Positions 16,359 through 25,458 of a stretch of DNA of 64,000 nucleotides are shown here, piece after piece. The notes under the pieces are model-generated. The model was not told the DNA's origin. It saw only the letters and a program-made list of their open reading frames with translations, and did no database searches. The translations under genes and the position numbers were made by a program. Positions within the stretch are counted from its first letter, which is position 1; each line of letters starts with the position of its first letter. Origin of the DNA: Virgibacillus sp. LDC-1 (lineage in GTDB: Bacteria; Bacillota; Bacilli; Bacillales; Amphibacillaceae); NCBI RefSeq assembly GCF_030137545.1, contig NZ_JARUVL010000007.1, positions 16,376 through 80,375 on the forward strand, in the 5' to 3' direction.

Positions 16359-19256
16359 ATGGAAAGCTTACTCAGAAATCTAGAAGACTCCTTGCGTAAG
16401 GGTTTTATTAATAAGCATTATGGAAAATCCGAAACATACAAACCGAAGCTTTTAATTAATAACACCAAAGAAAATGAAGATGTTTTGTCATCAATAGTTG
16501 AAGAGATGACCAGCTGCAACTCCTTTATTTTTTCGGTTGCTTTTATTACGGAAAGTGGGCTTGCAACATTAAAGTCACATCTATTAGACCTGAAGAGAAA
16601 AGGAATTAAAGGGCGGATCCTAACATCAACATTTTTGAATTTTAATCAGCCGAAAATTTTCAAAGAATTAATGAAAATTACAAACGTAGAAGTAAGATTA
16701 ACTAAACGGGAAGGTTTTCATTCTAAGGGTTATATATTCGAGCATGAAAACTATTATTCTTTGATTGTGGGAAGTTCAAACCTTACTGCTCAAGCGTTAA
16801 AGGTGAATTATGAATGGAATGTGAGGCTAACTTCTTATGTGGATGGCGAGATCATTAACCATTTCAAAAACCAATTTGAAGATGTTTGGAATGAAGCAAC
16901 ACCATTAACTGATGAGTGGATTAAATCGTATGAAGAAGTATATAAGCCTGTTGAGTATCAAGCTGCAGCTAAAATAATTGAACTGCCCGCAGATTATGAC
17001 GTTAATCCTTTAAAAGCGGCAATCAGTATAAAGCCGAATAAAATGCAAACAGCAGCGTTGGAAGAAATACAACAAGTAAGAGAAGAAGGACATGATAAAG
17101 GACTTGTCATTTCGGCAACTGGTACCGGAAAAACGTATTTAGCAGCGTTTGACGTGCGTCGTGTTGCTCCAAAGAGAATGCTGTTTGTCGTACATAGAGA
17201 ACAAATTTTACATAAAGCGAAGTCAGATTTTCAACGCGTTATGGGAGGGCTTAGTAAAGATTTTGGTATTTTGTCTGGAACGCATAAACAAATGGATGCA
17301 AAGTATTTATTTACGACCATACAAACCATTTCTAAACAGGAGACTTTAGCGCAATTTAACCGAGAGGAATTTGATTATATTTTAGTTGACGAGGTCCATA
17401 AAGCAGGAGCGGCTTCGTACCTAAGAGTATTGGATTATTTTAAGCCGGTTTTCTTATTAGGGATGACGGCGACACCTGAGCGGACGGATGATTTTAATAT
17501 ATATGAACTGTTTGATTACAACATTGCTTATGAGATTCGGTTACAAGAAGCGCTAGAGGAAGATATGCTTTGTCCGTTTCATTATTTTGGCGTCACAGAT
17601 ATGGAGTACAACGGGGAGATAATTGACGATACAGCGATTTTATCAAAACTCGTCACAGATGAGCGAGTAGAACATATTCTTGATAAGCTCGATTACTATG
17701 GACATTCAGGTGACTGTGTAAAAGGGTTAATGTTTTGTAGTCGAAAAGAGGAAGCGGTAAAGCTGTCTGATGCCTTAAACAAGAGAGGGTATCGAACGGT
17801 TGCTTTAACAGGAGATCATTCGCAAGAGGAGCGTATGCACCAGGTTGATCGGTTGGAAAATGGTTATTTAGACTATATTTTAACCGTGGATATTTTCAAT
17901 GAGGGGATTGATATCCCAAGCATTAATCAAGTTGTGATGTTAAGGCAAACACAATCAAGTATCATCTTCATTCAGCAATTAGGGCGTGGTCTTCGTAAAC
18001 ATGACTCTAAGGATTTTGTGACCGTTATTGATTTCATCGGGAACTATAAAAACAACTATCTAATTCCAATCGCGCTTTCTGGAGATAGGTCGCAAAACAA
18101 GGATAATATACGAAGACAAGCTACGGAAGCAAGCTATATTAAAGGCGTATCGACGATCAACTTTGAAGAGATTGCTAAAAAACAGATATTTAAGTCAATC
18201 AATGCGAGTAATTTAACAGCTATGAAAGTGTTTCGCGACGCTTACATGGAGCTTAAAAACCGACTTGGCAGAATACCGTTTTTACATGATTTTATTACAA
18301 ATCATTCCCTTGATCCCGTAGTTATTGCAGATAAATTTAAAAACTACTATGCTTTTCTGTTAAAAATGAATGAAAATGTTTCTGCTATAAAAGCATATGA
18401 AAACTGTGTTTTAACGATGTATTCTTCGGAAGTATTAGATGGTAAGCGAAAACATGAGCTTATATTGATTAAAATGTTACTTGAACAAGGAACGGTTACT
18501 TCTAAAGAATACTATCAAGGGCTAGAAGAAGCAGGTTGTATAGTTGATGATCAGACAATAGAGTCTGTAATGCGTATATTTGACTTGTCCTTTTTTACAC
18601 AAACAGATCAAAAAAAGTATGGCGGCAAACCTATTATTGAGTTTCCTAATGACAACACGTATTCCTTTAATAATGAAATTAATCAAAGTCTACAAACTAA
18701 CCCCTTATTTAAAGACTTAATCATTGATGTGGTCAAGAGCGGATTTGAACGAAACAAAAAATATAGCTCTGGGGAACGACTAACACGTTATGAGAAATAC
18801 ACGAGAAAAGATGCGTGTAAACTTTTAAATTGGAAGAATGATGAAAGCGGAACGATATTTGGATATAAACCAAAGTATCAAACTTGTCCAATCTTTGTGA
18901 CTTATCATAAAAATGATGAAGTAGAAGCAAGCGTTGATTATGGAGATGAATTTATAAGTCCAGAGGTATTTAAATGGTATACCCGAAGTAAAAGAACCTT
19001 AGCATCAGAAGAGGTAAAAAAGATCATTTATGCAGAAGAAACGAACATGACGCTTCAGCTATTTGTAAAAAAAGATGATGATGAAGGCAGTGGGTTTTAT
19101 TATCTAGGTAACATGCTTCCTGACAAGGATACTGTCGAGCAGGATAAAATGCTAGATAAAAACGGAAAACAAATTCCAGTTGTCCATATGAATATGATTT
19201 TAGATAAGCCGATTGATCATAAGCTGTATCATTATATCGTGCATGGCGATGATTAG
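16359..19256 (+). CDS. PLD-nuclease / SF2 helicase / DUF3427 protein
   Basis: A 965-residue multidomain protein. The N-terminal phospholipase-D-type nuclease domain (about 30-180) has H121-x-K123 in FHSKGY and the downstream GSSN at 138-141, giving one HKD-like half site per chain. The SF2 helicase follows: Walker A ATGTGKT at 253-259, DEVH box at 344-347, TATP at 370-373 and motif VI QLGRGLRK at 540-547. The C-terminal third (about 600-960) matches the DUF3427 type in length and position. Such proteins resemble the helicase parts of restriction systems. The partner Nudix gene is 38 bp upstream. Substrate and biological role are not established. Confidence 0.88.
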   Translation: MESLLRNLEDSLRKGFINKHYGKSETYKPKLLINNTKENEDVLSSIVEEMTSCNSFIFSVAFITESGLATLKSHLLDLKRKGIKGRILTSTFLNFNQPKIFKELMKITNVEVRLTKREGFHSKGYIFEHENYYSLIVGSSNLTAQALKVNYEWNVRLTSYVDGEIINHFKNQFEDVWNEATPLTDEWIKSYEEVYKPVEYQAAAKIIELPADYDVNPLKAAISIKPNKMQTAALEEIQQVREEGHDKGLVISATGTGKTYLAAFDVRRVAPKRMLFVVHREQILHKAKSDFQRVMGGLSKDFGILSGTHKQMDAKYLFTTIQTISKQETLAQFNREEFDYILVDEVHKAGAASYLRVLDYFKPVFLLGMTATPERTDDFNIYELFDYNIAYEIRLQEALEEDMLCPFHYFGVTDMEYNGEIIDDTAILSKLVTDERVEHILDKLDYYGHSGDCVKGLMFCSRKEEAVKLSDALNKRGYRTVALTGDHSQEERMHQVDRLENGYLDYILTVDIFNEGIDIPSINQVVMLRQTQSSIIFIQQLGRGLRKHDSKDFVTVIDFIGNYKNNYLIPIALSGDRSQNKDNIRRQATEASYIKGVSTINFEEIAKKQIFKSINASNLTAMKVFRDAYMELKNRLGRIPFLHDFITNHSLDPVVIADKFKNYYAFLLKMNENVSAIKAYENCVLTMYSSEVLDGKRKHELILIKMLLEQGTVTSKEYYQGLEEAGCIVDDQTIESVMRIFDLSFFTQTDQKKYGGKPIIEFPNDNTYSFNNEINQSLQTNPLFKDLIIDVVKSGFERNKKYSSGERLTRYEKYTRKDACKLLNWKNDESGTIFGYKPKYQTCPIFVTYHKNDEVEASVDYGDEFISPEVFKWYTRSKRTLASEEVKKIIYAEETNMTLQLFVKKDDDEGSGFYYLGNMLPDKDTVEQDKMLDKNGKQIPVVHMNMILDKPIDHKLYHYIVHGDD

Positions 19257-19290
19257 ATGAAGAAATAAAGGGAATGAATGTGAAGGAGAC

Positions 19291-19359
19291 TTGGAACAGT
19301 TAATCCTGGATATATTAAATTCGTTATCACAAGCATCCCAAAACCCAATAAAAACTTAA
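19291..19359 (+). CDS. possible 22-residue peptide
   Basis: A short reading frame from TTG 19291 to TAA 19359 encoding MEQLILDILNSLSQASQNPI followed by KT. It is preceded by AAGGAG (19283-19288). It lies between the helicase gene and cwlJ. A good ribosome site is the only support; it may be chance. Confidence 0.2.
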   Translation: MEQLILDILNSLSQASQNPIKT

Positions 19360-19411
19360 TCAATTATCATCTTTATAAATTTCTTTCATATAATTTTTAG
19401 AGGTGATAAAA

Positions 19412-19852
19412 ATGGCAAGAGTAGCATATACAGATAATGATGTGAATTTAGTGGCGAGGATGATGCGGGCAGAGGCTGAAGGGGAAGGGCAGCTAGGAAT
19501 GCTTATGGTTGGTAATGTAATTGTAAACCGATTAGTTGCTAATTGTGGAGATTTTAAAGATTTAAGGTCCATATACGATGTAATATTTCAAATACAGGGT
19601 GGCAATTACTCTTTTGAAGCTGTACAAAAAGGGAATGTTTTTTACAACAGGGCGCGTGGTGTAGAAAAGAAGTTAGCTAAAAGAGTATTAGAATCCTGGA
19701 GACAGCATCCGTCCAAGTATGCACTTTGGTATTTTAATCCTTATGCTCCGTGTCCTCCTACATGGTACAATCAACCATTTACAGGACAATATAAACTACA
19801 TTGCTTTTATGAACCGGAAGCAAATACATGTGAAGGTGTTTATATGGGCTAG
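19412..19852 (+). CDS. cwlJ: spore cortex-lytic cell wall hydrolase CwlJ
   Basis: A 146-residue protein of the SleB/CwlJ hydrolase family, close to B. subtilis CwlJ in length and lacking a signal peptide or peptidoglycan-binding domain, as CwlJ does. The conserved catalytic glutamate region ARMMRAEAEGEGQLGMLMVG and the aromatic C-terminal segment (YALWYFNPYAPCPPTWYNQP) are intact. CwlJ sits in the spore coat and degrades cortex during germination, classically after Ca-dipicolinate. ATG 19412 follows AGAGGTGAT. This gene marks the organism as a spore former. Confidence 0.88.
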   Translation: MARVAYTDNDVNLVARMMRAEAEGEGQLGMLMVGNVIVNRLVANCGDFKDLRSIYDVIFQIQGGNYSFEAVQKGNVFYNRARGVEKKLAKRVLESWRQHPSKYALWYFNPYAPCPPTWYNQPFTGQYKLHCFYEPEANTCEGVYMG

Positions 19853-19873
19853 CCAATTAATGTTTTCAAAAAG

Positions 19874-19904
19874 AGCACCACCCATTCTAAGGGTGGTGCT
19901 TCCT
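19874..19904. terminator. bidirectional terminator between cwlJ and hmp
   Basis: Perfect 10-bp stem AGCACCACCC (19874-19883) with GGGTGGTGCT (19891-19900), then TCCTTT. The hmp stop codon lies directly beyond it on the opposite strand. Confidence 0.85.
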
Positions 19905-21134
19905 TTACGCGGTTATATCTTCATTTGGTCCAAATATTTCAAAGTGGATGTCCGTATCATTGACGTTGCATTTCTTTAAATGTTGGTATGCTGCGCGCAT
20001 GAAACCTTTAGGTCCACAAAAGTAAAAGGCTGCATCATTTGTTGGCAGAATAGACTGTAGCCATACTGCATCAATATGGCCTTCCTTATCACATTGATCT
20101 CCTTCACAAGGCTTATCATATACAATGTAGCTTGTTACTTGTTTATGCGCTTTCGTAATTTCTATGACACGGTCTTTCATGGCATGGACTTTTGCGGATT
20201 GGGCTGCATGGATAAAAATCACTTCTCTATTTGGCTGGGTTTTGATCACGGATTCAAGCATACTCATCATCGGAGTTAAACCAACACCTCCACTCATTAG
20301 AATTAGTGGACGAGCGTCATCCTGATCAAGAAAAAAGTCTCCTGCAGGCGCGCTAATTGGTACAGTGCTCCCCACTTCAACTTGTTCATGTAAATAAGTA
20401 GAAACGACTCCTGCTGGATAACCTGCCTTGCTATCTTCGCGTTTTACACTAATACGGTAGTAACCCGCGTCTGGTGCGGTAGACAAGCTGTATTGGCGTA
20501 GATGGGTGTATGGTTCACCAGCTATTTCTGCTTTAACTGTAATATATTGTCCAGGTTTAAAGCTCGCAATCGCTTTTCCGTCAACAGGCTCAAGGTAGAA
20601 AGAAGTAATGACATCACTTTCTTTTACCTTTTTTGTTACCTTGAAGCTACGAAAATCGATCCAGCCTCCTACTTCATTTAATGTTTTCTCATACATTTCT
20701 TTTTCTACACTAATAAATACATCAGCAATTACACCATACGCTTTTTCCCAGGCGTGTATGATGTCATCCGTCGCAGCATCGCCAAGCACATCTTTGATTG
20801 CTAGTAGCAAGTGCTTGCCAACAATCGGGTATTGTTCTGGTTTAATGTTTAGGCTCTTATGCTTATGAGCAATTTGTTTTACAACTGGTAAAATATTTTC
20901 TAAATTATCGATGTTTGCTGCTGCAGCGTACACGGTATTTGCTAATGCCTTTGGTTGATCTCCCTTACGCTGATTTGTTTGATTAAAAATGTTTTTAAGT
21001 TCAGGGTGATTTCCAAGCATTAATTGATAAAAGCGTTTCGTAATTTCAGTTCCATGTGCTTCTAAAACAGGAACTGTTGCTTTAATAATATCCTTTGTTT
21101 GTTCATCTAACCCTACCGTAGTTTGCGTAGTCAT
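19905..21134 (-). CDS. hmp: flavohemoprotein, nitric oxide dioxygenase
   Basis: A 409-residue flavohaemoglobin. The globin domain (1-150) has the distal Y36 and Q55 and the proximal H92 (HKHKSL). The reductase part has the FAD motif RQYSLS near residue 215 and an NAD-binding GGVGLTPMMSML. It oxidises NO to nitrate using O2 and NAD(P)H. ATG 21134 follows AAAGGAGTG. The promoter carries an NsrR-type palindrome, and the NsrR gene itself is divergent next door, so control by NO-sensitive repression is well supported. Confidence 0.95.
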   Translation of the reverse strand: MTTQTTVGLDEQTKDIIKATVPVLEAHGTEITKRFYQLMLGNHPELKNIFNQTNQRKGDQPKALANTVYAAAANIDNLENILPVVKQIAHKHKSLNIKPEQYPIVGKHLLLAIKDVLGDAATDDIIHAWEKAYGVIADVFISVEKEMYEKTLNEVGGWIDFRSFKVTKKVKESDVITSFYLEPVDGKAIASFKPGQYITVKAEIAGEPYTHLRQYSLSTAPDAGYYRISVKREDSKAGYPAGVVSTYLHEQVEVGSTVPISAPAGDFFLDQDDARPLILMSGGVGLTPMMSMLESVIKTQPNREVIFIHAAQSAKVHAMKDRVIEITKAHKQVTSYIVYDKPCEGDQCDKEGHIDAVWLQSILPTNDAAFYFCGPKGFMRAAYQHLKKCNVNDTDIHFEIFGPNEDITA

Positions 21135-21157
21135 CTAAACACTCCTTTAGAAAATTA

Positions 21158-21211
21158 AAACATGTATTTTGAATACATGTTTATTGTATAATTAGGTAAA
21201 CACTGTGACAA
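21158..21211 (-). promoter_or_regulatory. hmp promoter with NsrR operator
   Basis: On the minus strand, TTGTCA (21206-21211) and TACAAT (21183-21188) are separated by exactly 17 bp. Immediately downstream is a perfect palindrome, AAACATGTATT (21158-21168) and AATACATGTTT (21172-21182), which fits the NsrR half-site ATGTATT. The operator covers the expected transcription start, so repressor binding would block initiation. Confidence 0.82.
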
Positions 21212-21272
21212 TAGGGTAAGGGGCGATTTATGTTACGATTATGTGAAGGGTATAAATAAGGAGCAGATAGGT

Positions 21273-21710
21273 ATGAATTTAAAAAAATATACAGATTATG
21301 GGTTACGTGTGTTGATATTTACAGGGTTGAAACAGGAAGGACAATTAGCAAGCATCAAAGAAATTTCCGCAGTCTATGGCATTTCAACGCACCATTTAGG
21401 AAAAATTGTCCATGAACTAACGAAGCTTGAGCTAATTGAAACGATTCGCGGCAGGAATGGAGGAATTCGCTTAGCAAAGCGACCTGAAGAAATGAATGTC
21501 GGTCGTATTGTACGCATGCTGGAGGGAGATTTCGATATATTAGAATGCTTCGATAAAGAAACAAACCATTGCATTATATCTCCTGGCTGTACTTTAAAGC
21601 ATGCTTTAAATAAAGCGTTACACGCCTTTTTTCAAGTGCTTGATGATTACACGCTAAATGATTTAATTGAAAACGAACATGAATTGCGCGAGCTAATGGG
21701 GATAGAGTAA
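21273..21710 (+). CDS. nsrR: NO-sensing Rrf2-family repressor NsrR
   Basis: A 145-residue Rrf2 regulator. The N-terminal MNLKKYTDYGLRVLIF and winged helix are typical, and the iron-sulfur ligands C92, C100 and C106 show the C-x7-C-x5-C spacing of NsrR. The cluster reacts with NO and relieves repression of hmp. ATG 21273 follows AAGGAG at 21258-21263; an upstream GTG at 21243 has no ribosome site. The gene is divergent from hmp. Confidence 0.9.
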   Translation: MNLKKYTDYGLRVLIFTGLKQEGQLASIKEISAVYGISTHHLGKIVHELTKLELIETIRGRNGGIRLAKRPEEMNVGRIVRMLEGDFDILECFDKETNHCIISPGCTLKHALNKALHAFFQVLDDYTLNDLIENEHELRELMGIE

Positions 21711-21768
21711 GGTTCTGCTAGAATAATGTAGTGTATTTTATCTTAAGATAGAAAGAAGATGTACGTGA

Positions 21769-21804
21769 AAAGAGTGGTTTAATCTGATGGAAGTACCACT
21801 CTTT
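21769..21804. terminator. terminator between nsrR and the staygreen gene
   Basis: Perfect 10-bp stem AAAGAGTGGT (21769-21778) with ACCACTCTTT (21795-21804), placed between convergent genes. Stem ends supply short T tracts in both directions. Confidence 0.7.
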
Positions 21805-21824
21805 GAGGATTGGTTTAACAAGCC

Positions 21825-22283
21825 TTAATCAAACATAGCATAATCCGAAAAACTTCCCCAATTTTCAACGGTATTAAGCTGCGGATAGGCTGAAAGAAAT
21901 GAAACGAGAATCGGACAGGCATTGAGCTCAGGATGTGCGAAAAAGAATTGTTTATCGCCAAATCGGATTGCTGTTAAGGCAAGAGGTAATTCGCGTCTAA
22001 ATATTTCATTCCGTTTTATGCTGGCTGCCGGATCATTGGTTAACCCATCTACATCCAAATAAGCATTATAAACGAGTATGCCATTGAATAGAGTCCATTC
22101 CCCGAGTACTTCATCCTTCGAAGGGTTGATTTTATCTTTCGCAAATCCCAGTCCAATCGTTAAAAAGAGCTCACCGGCAAGATCAGAATGAGTCAGCGTG
22201 TAGCGCCGATGGAAAACAGGTTCTGTAACCGTGACGCCTTCTCTCAATTCAACAAATAGCTTGTCAGGGTTAAATGCGGTCAA
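21825..22283 (-). CDS. staygreen (SGR) family protein
   Basis: A 152-residue soluble protein of the staygreen family: MTAFNPDKLFVELREGVT, then RRYTLTHSDLAGELFLTIGLGF and the D-E-V-L-G-E-W-T motif. Plant SGR is the Mg-dechelatase that starts chlorophyll breakdown, and bacterial homologues have been shown to act on chlorophyll derivatives. This organism shows no sign of phototrophy, so the natural substrate here is unknown; another metal-tetrapyrrole is possible. It is a single-gene unit, convergent with nsrR. Confidence 0.8.
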   Translation of the reverse strand: MTAFNPDKLFVELREGVTVTEPVFHRRYTLTHSDLAGELFLTIGLGFAKDKINPSKDEVLGEWTLFNGILVYNAYLDVDGLTNDPAASIKRNEIFRRELPLALTAIRFGDKQFFFAHPELNACPILVSFLSAYPQLNTVENWGSFSDYAMFD

Positions 22284-22379
22284 GCGATCACTTCCTTTTA
22301 TTTTTTCTACATACTATGCTTTATAAAAAGTTTAGATTACAAATCTGCATTCTTTAGCAAAGAGAAAAAGAGAGGGTAA

Positions 22380-22405
22380 TGGCTCGTTTAACTACGAGCC
22401 AGTTT
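22380..22405 (+). terminator. orphan terminator-like hairpin
   Basis: TGGCTCGT (22380-22387) pairs with ACGAGCCA (22394-22401), followed by GTTTTG on the plus strand. No plus-strand gene precedes it: it lies between the divergent staygreen gene and the next gene. It could end a short RNA or act in a 5' leader. Confidence 0.5.
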
Positions 22406-22551
22406 TGCGATTGTAGCCCTTTTTTGATTTAATAGGATTATGGTTATAATAGAACTTTTGCAAAAAAAACGAACGTCTAAACGCATTTCATAAAAAGCAT
22501 TACGTATGTGTGGAAGAGCTTAATAGTGAAGGTATCCTGGGGGATGAGAAA

Positions 22552-23448
22552 GTGAAAAAGCGAAAAGGTTGGAGTGTGATCGTATTATTTGGAGTGTTCG
22601 TTGGTGTAGTTTTTTTTGGAATGATATTTCTAATCGAAGAAAGAAAGGATCCGCTGCTCAAAAGTGATGTGTTTGTGTTTCATGATATTAACATTCTGCA
22701 TTGGTTTGAATTCACTAGTCGAGAAGGGAAATTATCGGGAAAGCTGTTTCAACAGGAAATCATCCAAAAACAAGAGGAATTGCCGTTTATGGAAGAAAAG
22801 GAATACGCTGTGATTGTGGAAACAACCGAAAAAGGATATTTGTTGAAGGCTCAAAATGGGAAGGAAAGTAAGGTGTTTGATGCTTGGATCTCTGGAGAGA
22901 ATCTGAAAGTTCAGAAGCAACGTACAAAAGAATACAAAGTATATGAGTCGATGAATAAGAAAGAACGAGACGACCATGTGAAAGCATTGCAACATGATTT
23001 GGAAATTGGACTTGATCAAACGGAGTGGTTAGAAAAAAAACGTTTTGCACAATTTGTCTCAGAGGTTGAGAGTATTTATGGATACCTTTCCACTGCGGAT
23101 AATGGATCCACGCAATTGTTCCTAACAATCGACGAAGCACTTCTGCAAGGGGAAGTGACTGCTTCGCTTTCCGTGATAACAAAATCAAAAAGCGACAAAG
23201 ATCAGTATGAAGAAAGGAAGTATATCCTATATGGTATTACCGATGGGTTTATGGTAGAGTTCTATACTACTTTAGACGGAAAAGAAACCAAGTTAAAAGG
23301 CGAATTTTATGGGAATGCAAGTGGGTTTGATTTGTCATTTTGGACGACAAATGAAAAACTATCCTTTCATGCTGTATCAAAAGAAATGTTTCGTCAGCAA
23401 TATAATACTTATAAATCAAAGACATCTGGAACAAAGGAAGCACAGTAA
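22552..23448 (+). CDS. membrane-anchored protein of unknown function
   Basis: I do not recognise a family. About 298 residues: a basic N-terminus (MKKRKG), one transmembrane helix at about 6-28, then a mostly charged extracellular domain rich in Lys and Glu with alternating beta-like segments (Y-G-I-T-D-G-F-M-V-E-F-Y). I chose GTG 22552, which follows CTGGGGGATGAG at a normal distance; GTG 22510 is an alternative without a clear ribosome site. The gene has its own terminator and no obvious operon partner. Confidence 0.65.
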   Translation: MKKRKGWSVIVLFGVFVGVVFFGMIFLIEERKDPLLKSDVFVFHDINILHWFEFTSREGKLSGKLFQQEIIQKQEELPFMEEKEYAVIVETTEKGYLLKAQNGKESKVFDAWISGENLKVQKQRTKEYKVYESMNKKERDDHVKALQHDLEIGLDQTEWLEKKRFAQFVSEVESIYGYLSTADNGSTQLFLTIDEALLQGEVTASLSVITKSKSDKDQYEERKYILYGITDGFMVEFYTTLDGKETKLKGEFYGNASGFDLSFWTTNEKLSFHAVSKEMFRQQYNTYKSKTSGTKEAQ

Positions 23449-23811
23449 GGATAATTTCTATCTCTAATCTCCACTTCCTGTTTGTACATGATGCACTTAT
23501 TACGCTTTACCGTACAATCCTTTCGTTAGTTAACGAATAATTGAATGATCACGACATGCTTTTTTAAAATTAAGCGCCTTGCCATGTAGGCTCAAGGCGT
23601 TTATTCTTGTTTTGAAATGATGGGAGGCTATATGGTATATATAAAATGGTTGTTTCGGTTATCATAGGAATATTTACTTGAAAAAAATGCTAGTAAACGA
23701 TTATTTAAGGTATAATTAATTTAGAAAAGGTGTTTTTTAATTGAAGCGCCTTGTTTTTTGTGTCGTAGCAAGAGTGATTATTGTTCAAATATGGGGATAA
23801 GGAAGGTTGTC
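23449..23811. other. intergenic region before mqo
   Basis: 363 bp. It holds the terminator of the upstream gene (stem CGCCTTG 23575-23581 with CAAGGCG 23593-23599), a TATAAT box at 23711-23716 without a convincing -35, and AAGGAAGG at 23799-23806, the ribosome site of mqo. The octamer GCGCCTTG recurs at about 23746, which is one arm of the terminator. No gene is supported. Confidence 0.5.
23572..23605 (+). terminator. terminator downstream of the membrane-anchored protein gene
   Basis: Stem CGCCTTG (23575-23581) with CAAGGCG (23593-23599), flanked by AA/TT pairs and followed by TTTATTCTTG. Confidence 0.7.
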
Positions 23812-25308
23812 ATGGAGAAAAAAGATGTTATCTTAATTGGCGCAGGAACGATGAGTGCAACATTGGGGTCGCTTTTAAAGGAACTAGCTCCGAATTGGGA
23901 AGTGAAGGTTTTTGAAAAACTGGCTAATGCCGGCGAAGAAAGCTCGAATGAATGGAACAATGCGGGTACAGGCCATGCAGCATTATGTGAACTAAATTAT
24001 ACGCCTGAGCAAGCGGATGGCTCGATCGATATTACGAAGGCGGTCAAGGTCAATGAGCAATTCCAGCTATCAAGGCAGTTTTGGTCATATCTAGTGAACA
24101 GCAATCTTATTCAAAATCCACAAGATTTTATTATGCCACTTCCACATATGAGTCTAGTTGAAGGAAAAGAGAATGTTGCTTATTTGAAAAAGCGTGTCGA
24201 AGCATTATCGAAAAATCCGTTATTCCAAGGGATGATGTTTTCCGATGATCCAGAAACACTACGGGAATGGATTCCGCTTGTTATGGAAGGGCGTACATCA
24301 GATGAACCGATTGCCGCAACGAAAATGGATGCAGGTACGGATGTTAACTTTGGAGCGTTAACACGGACATTGTTTGACCATTTAAAACGCGAAGGTGTGA
24401 CGGTAGACTATAATCATCATGTTGCGGATATCCGACGTACGGAAGATGATAAATGGGAAGTAGTCGTTCATGATATGGAACAGGCTAAAATCGAGCATCA
24501 TATTGCAGACTTTGTCTTTATTGGCGCTGGTGGTGGCAGCCTGCCATTGCTACAAAAAACGGGAATTCCTGAATCAAAGCATATTGGCGGCTTTCCAGTT
24601 AGTGGTTTGTTTTTAGCTTGTAACAATCCTGAACTCGTAGAACAGCATCATGCAAAGGTATATGGGAAAGCAAAGGTTGGTGCACCACCAATGTCTGTTC
24701 CACACCTTGATACACGTTTTATAGATAATAAAAAAACATTGCTATTCGGCCCATTTGCAGGCTTTTCTCCAAAGTTTCTGAAGACGGGCTCGAATCTAGA
24801 TTTAATCGGCTCTGTCAAACCGAATAATGTGGTTACAATGCTAGCTGCAGGTGTAAAAGAGCTATCATTGACGAAATACTTAGTTCAGCAAGTTCTACTT
24901 TCACATGAACAGCGTATGAAGGAATTACAGACCTTTATACCAACTGCGAAAAACGAGGACTGGGAAGTTGTGGAAGCAGGGCAGCGTGTCCAGGTAATTA
25001 AAGATACGGCATCTGGAAAAGGAACATTACAATTTGGGACCGAGGTTGTGCATGCAGCGGATGGTTCAATTGCAGCATTACTTGGTGCATCTCCGGGTGC
25101 CTCTACGGCGGTTCATGTTATGCTGGATGTCATCCAAAAATGCTTTCCAGAGCATGTACAAGCTTGGGAGACGAAAATCAAAGAAATGCTTCCTTCTTAT
25201 GGTGAATCGCTTTCGGAAAACCCAATGCTATTCCATGAAATTCATGCATTCACCGCACAAACGCTTGGTCTAGATCAAGGCGTACCCGAGGATCAAATCG
25301 TATCATAA
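23812..25308 (+). CDS. mqo: malate:quinone oxidoreductase
   Basis: A 498-residue FAD-dependent membrane-associated dehydrogenase that oxidises malate to oxaloacetate and reduces quinone, bypassing NAD-linked malate dehydrogenase. The N-terminal dinucleotide motif [17 protein letters not shown] and the signature [19 protein letters not shown] are present, as is [13 protein letters not shown] 23812 follows AAGGAAGG at 23799-23806; the reading frame extends upstream to 23758 without a ribosome site. It is monocistronic, with a terminator behind. Confidence 0.93.
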   Translation: MEKKDVILIGAGTMSATLGSLLKELAPNWEVKVFEKLANAGEESSNEWNNAGTGHAALCELNYTPEQADGSIDITKAVKVNEQFQLSRQFWSYLVNSNLIQNPQDFIMPLPHMSLVEGKENVAYLKKRVEALSKNPLFQGMMFSDDPETLREWIPLVMEGRTSDEPIAATKMDAGTDVNFGALTRTLFDHLKREGVTVDYNHHVADIRRTEDDKWEVVVHDMEQAKIEHHIADFVFIGAGGGSLPLLQKTGIPESKHIGGFPVSGLFLACNNPELVEQHHAKVYGKAKVGAPPMSVPHLDTRFIDNKKTLLFGPFAGFSPKFLKTGSNLDLIGSVKPNNVVTMLAAGVKELSLTKYLVQQVLLSHEQRMKELQTFIPTAKNEDWEVVEAGQRVQVIKDTASGKGTLQFGTEVVHAADGSIAALLGASPGASTAVHVMLDVIQKCFPEHVQAWETKIKEMLPSYGESLSENPMLFHEIHAFTAQTLGLDQGVPEDQIVS

Positions 25309-25325
25309 CATAGAAAAAGAAAAGG

Positions 25326-25363
25326 ATGGCTCAATCTCCTACGGCAGAGAGCCATTCTTTTTT
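25326..25363 (+). terminator. mqo terminator
   Basis: ATGGCTC (25326-25332) pairs with GAGCCAT (25349-25355), followed by TCTTTTTT. Confidence 0.85.
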
Positions 25364-25428
25364 GTATGAAGAGCGTTAGCGGTTAGAATTTTCTGTTCTC
25401 TAAAAGTTTAAAGAATCAGCTCATAGAA

Positions 25429-25458
25429 AAGTATTGCTAGTTGCAATGCTTCTTTTTT
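25429..25458 (+). terminator. second terminator hairpin behind mqo
   Basis: AAGTATTGC (25429-25437) pairs with GCAATGCTT (25443-25451) with one G-T wobble, followed by CTTTTTT. It may back up the first or end a small transcript. Confidence 0.65.
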
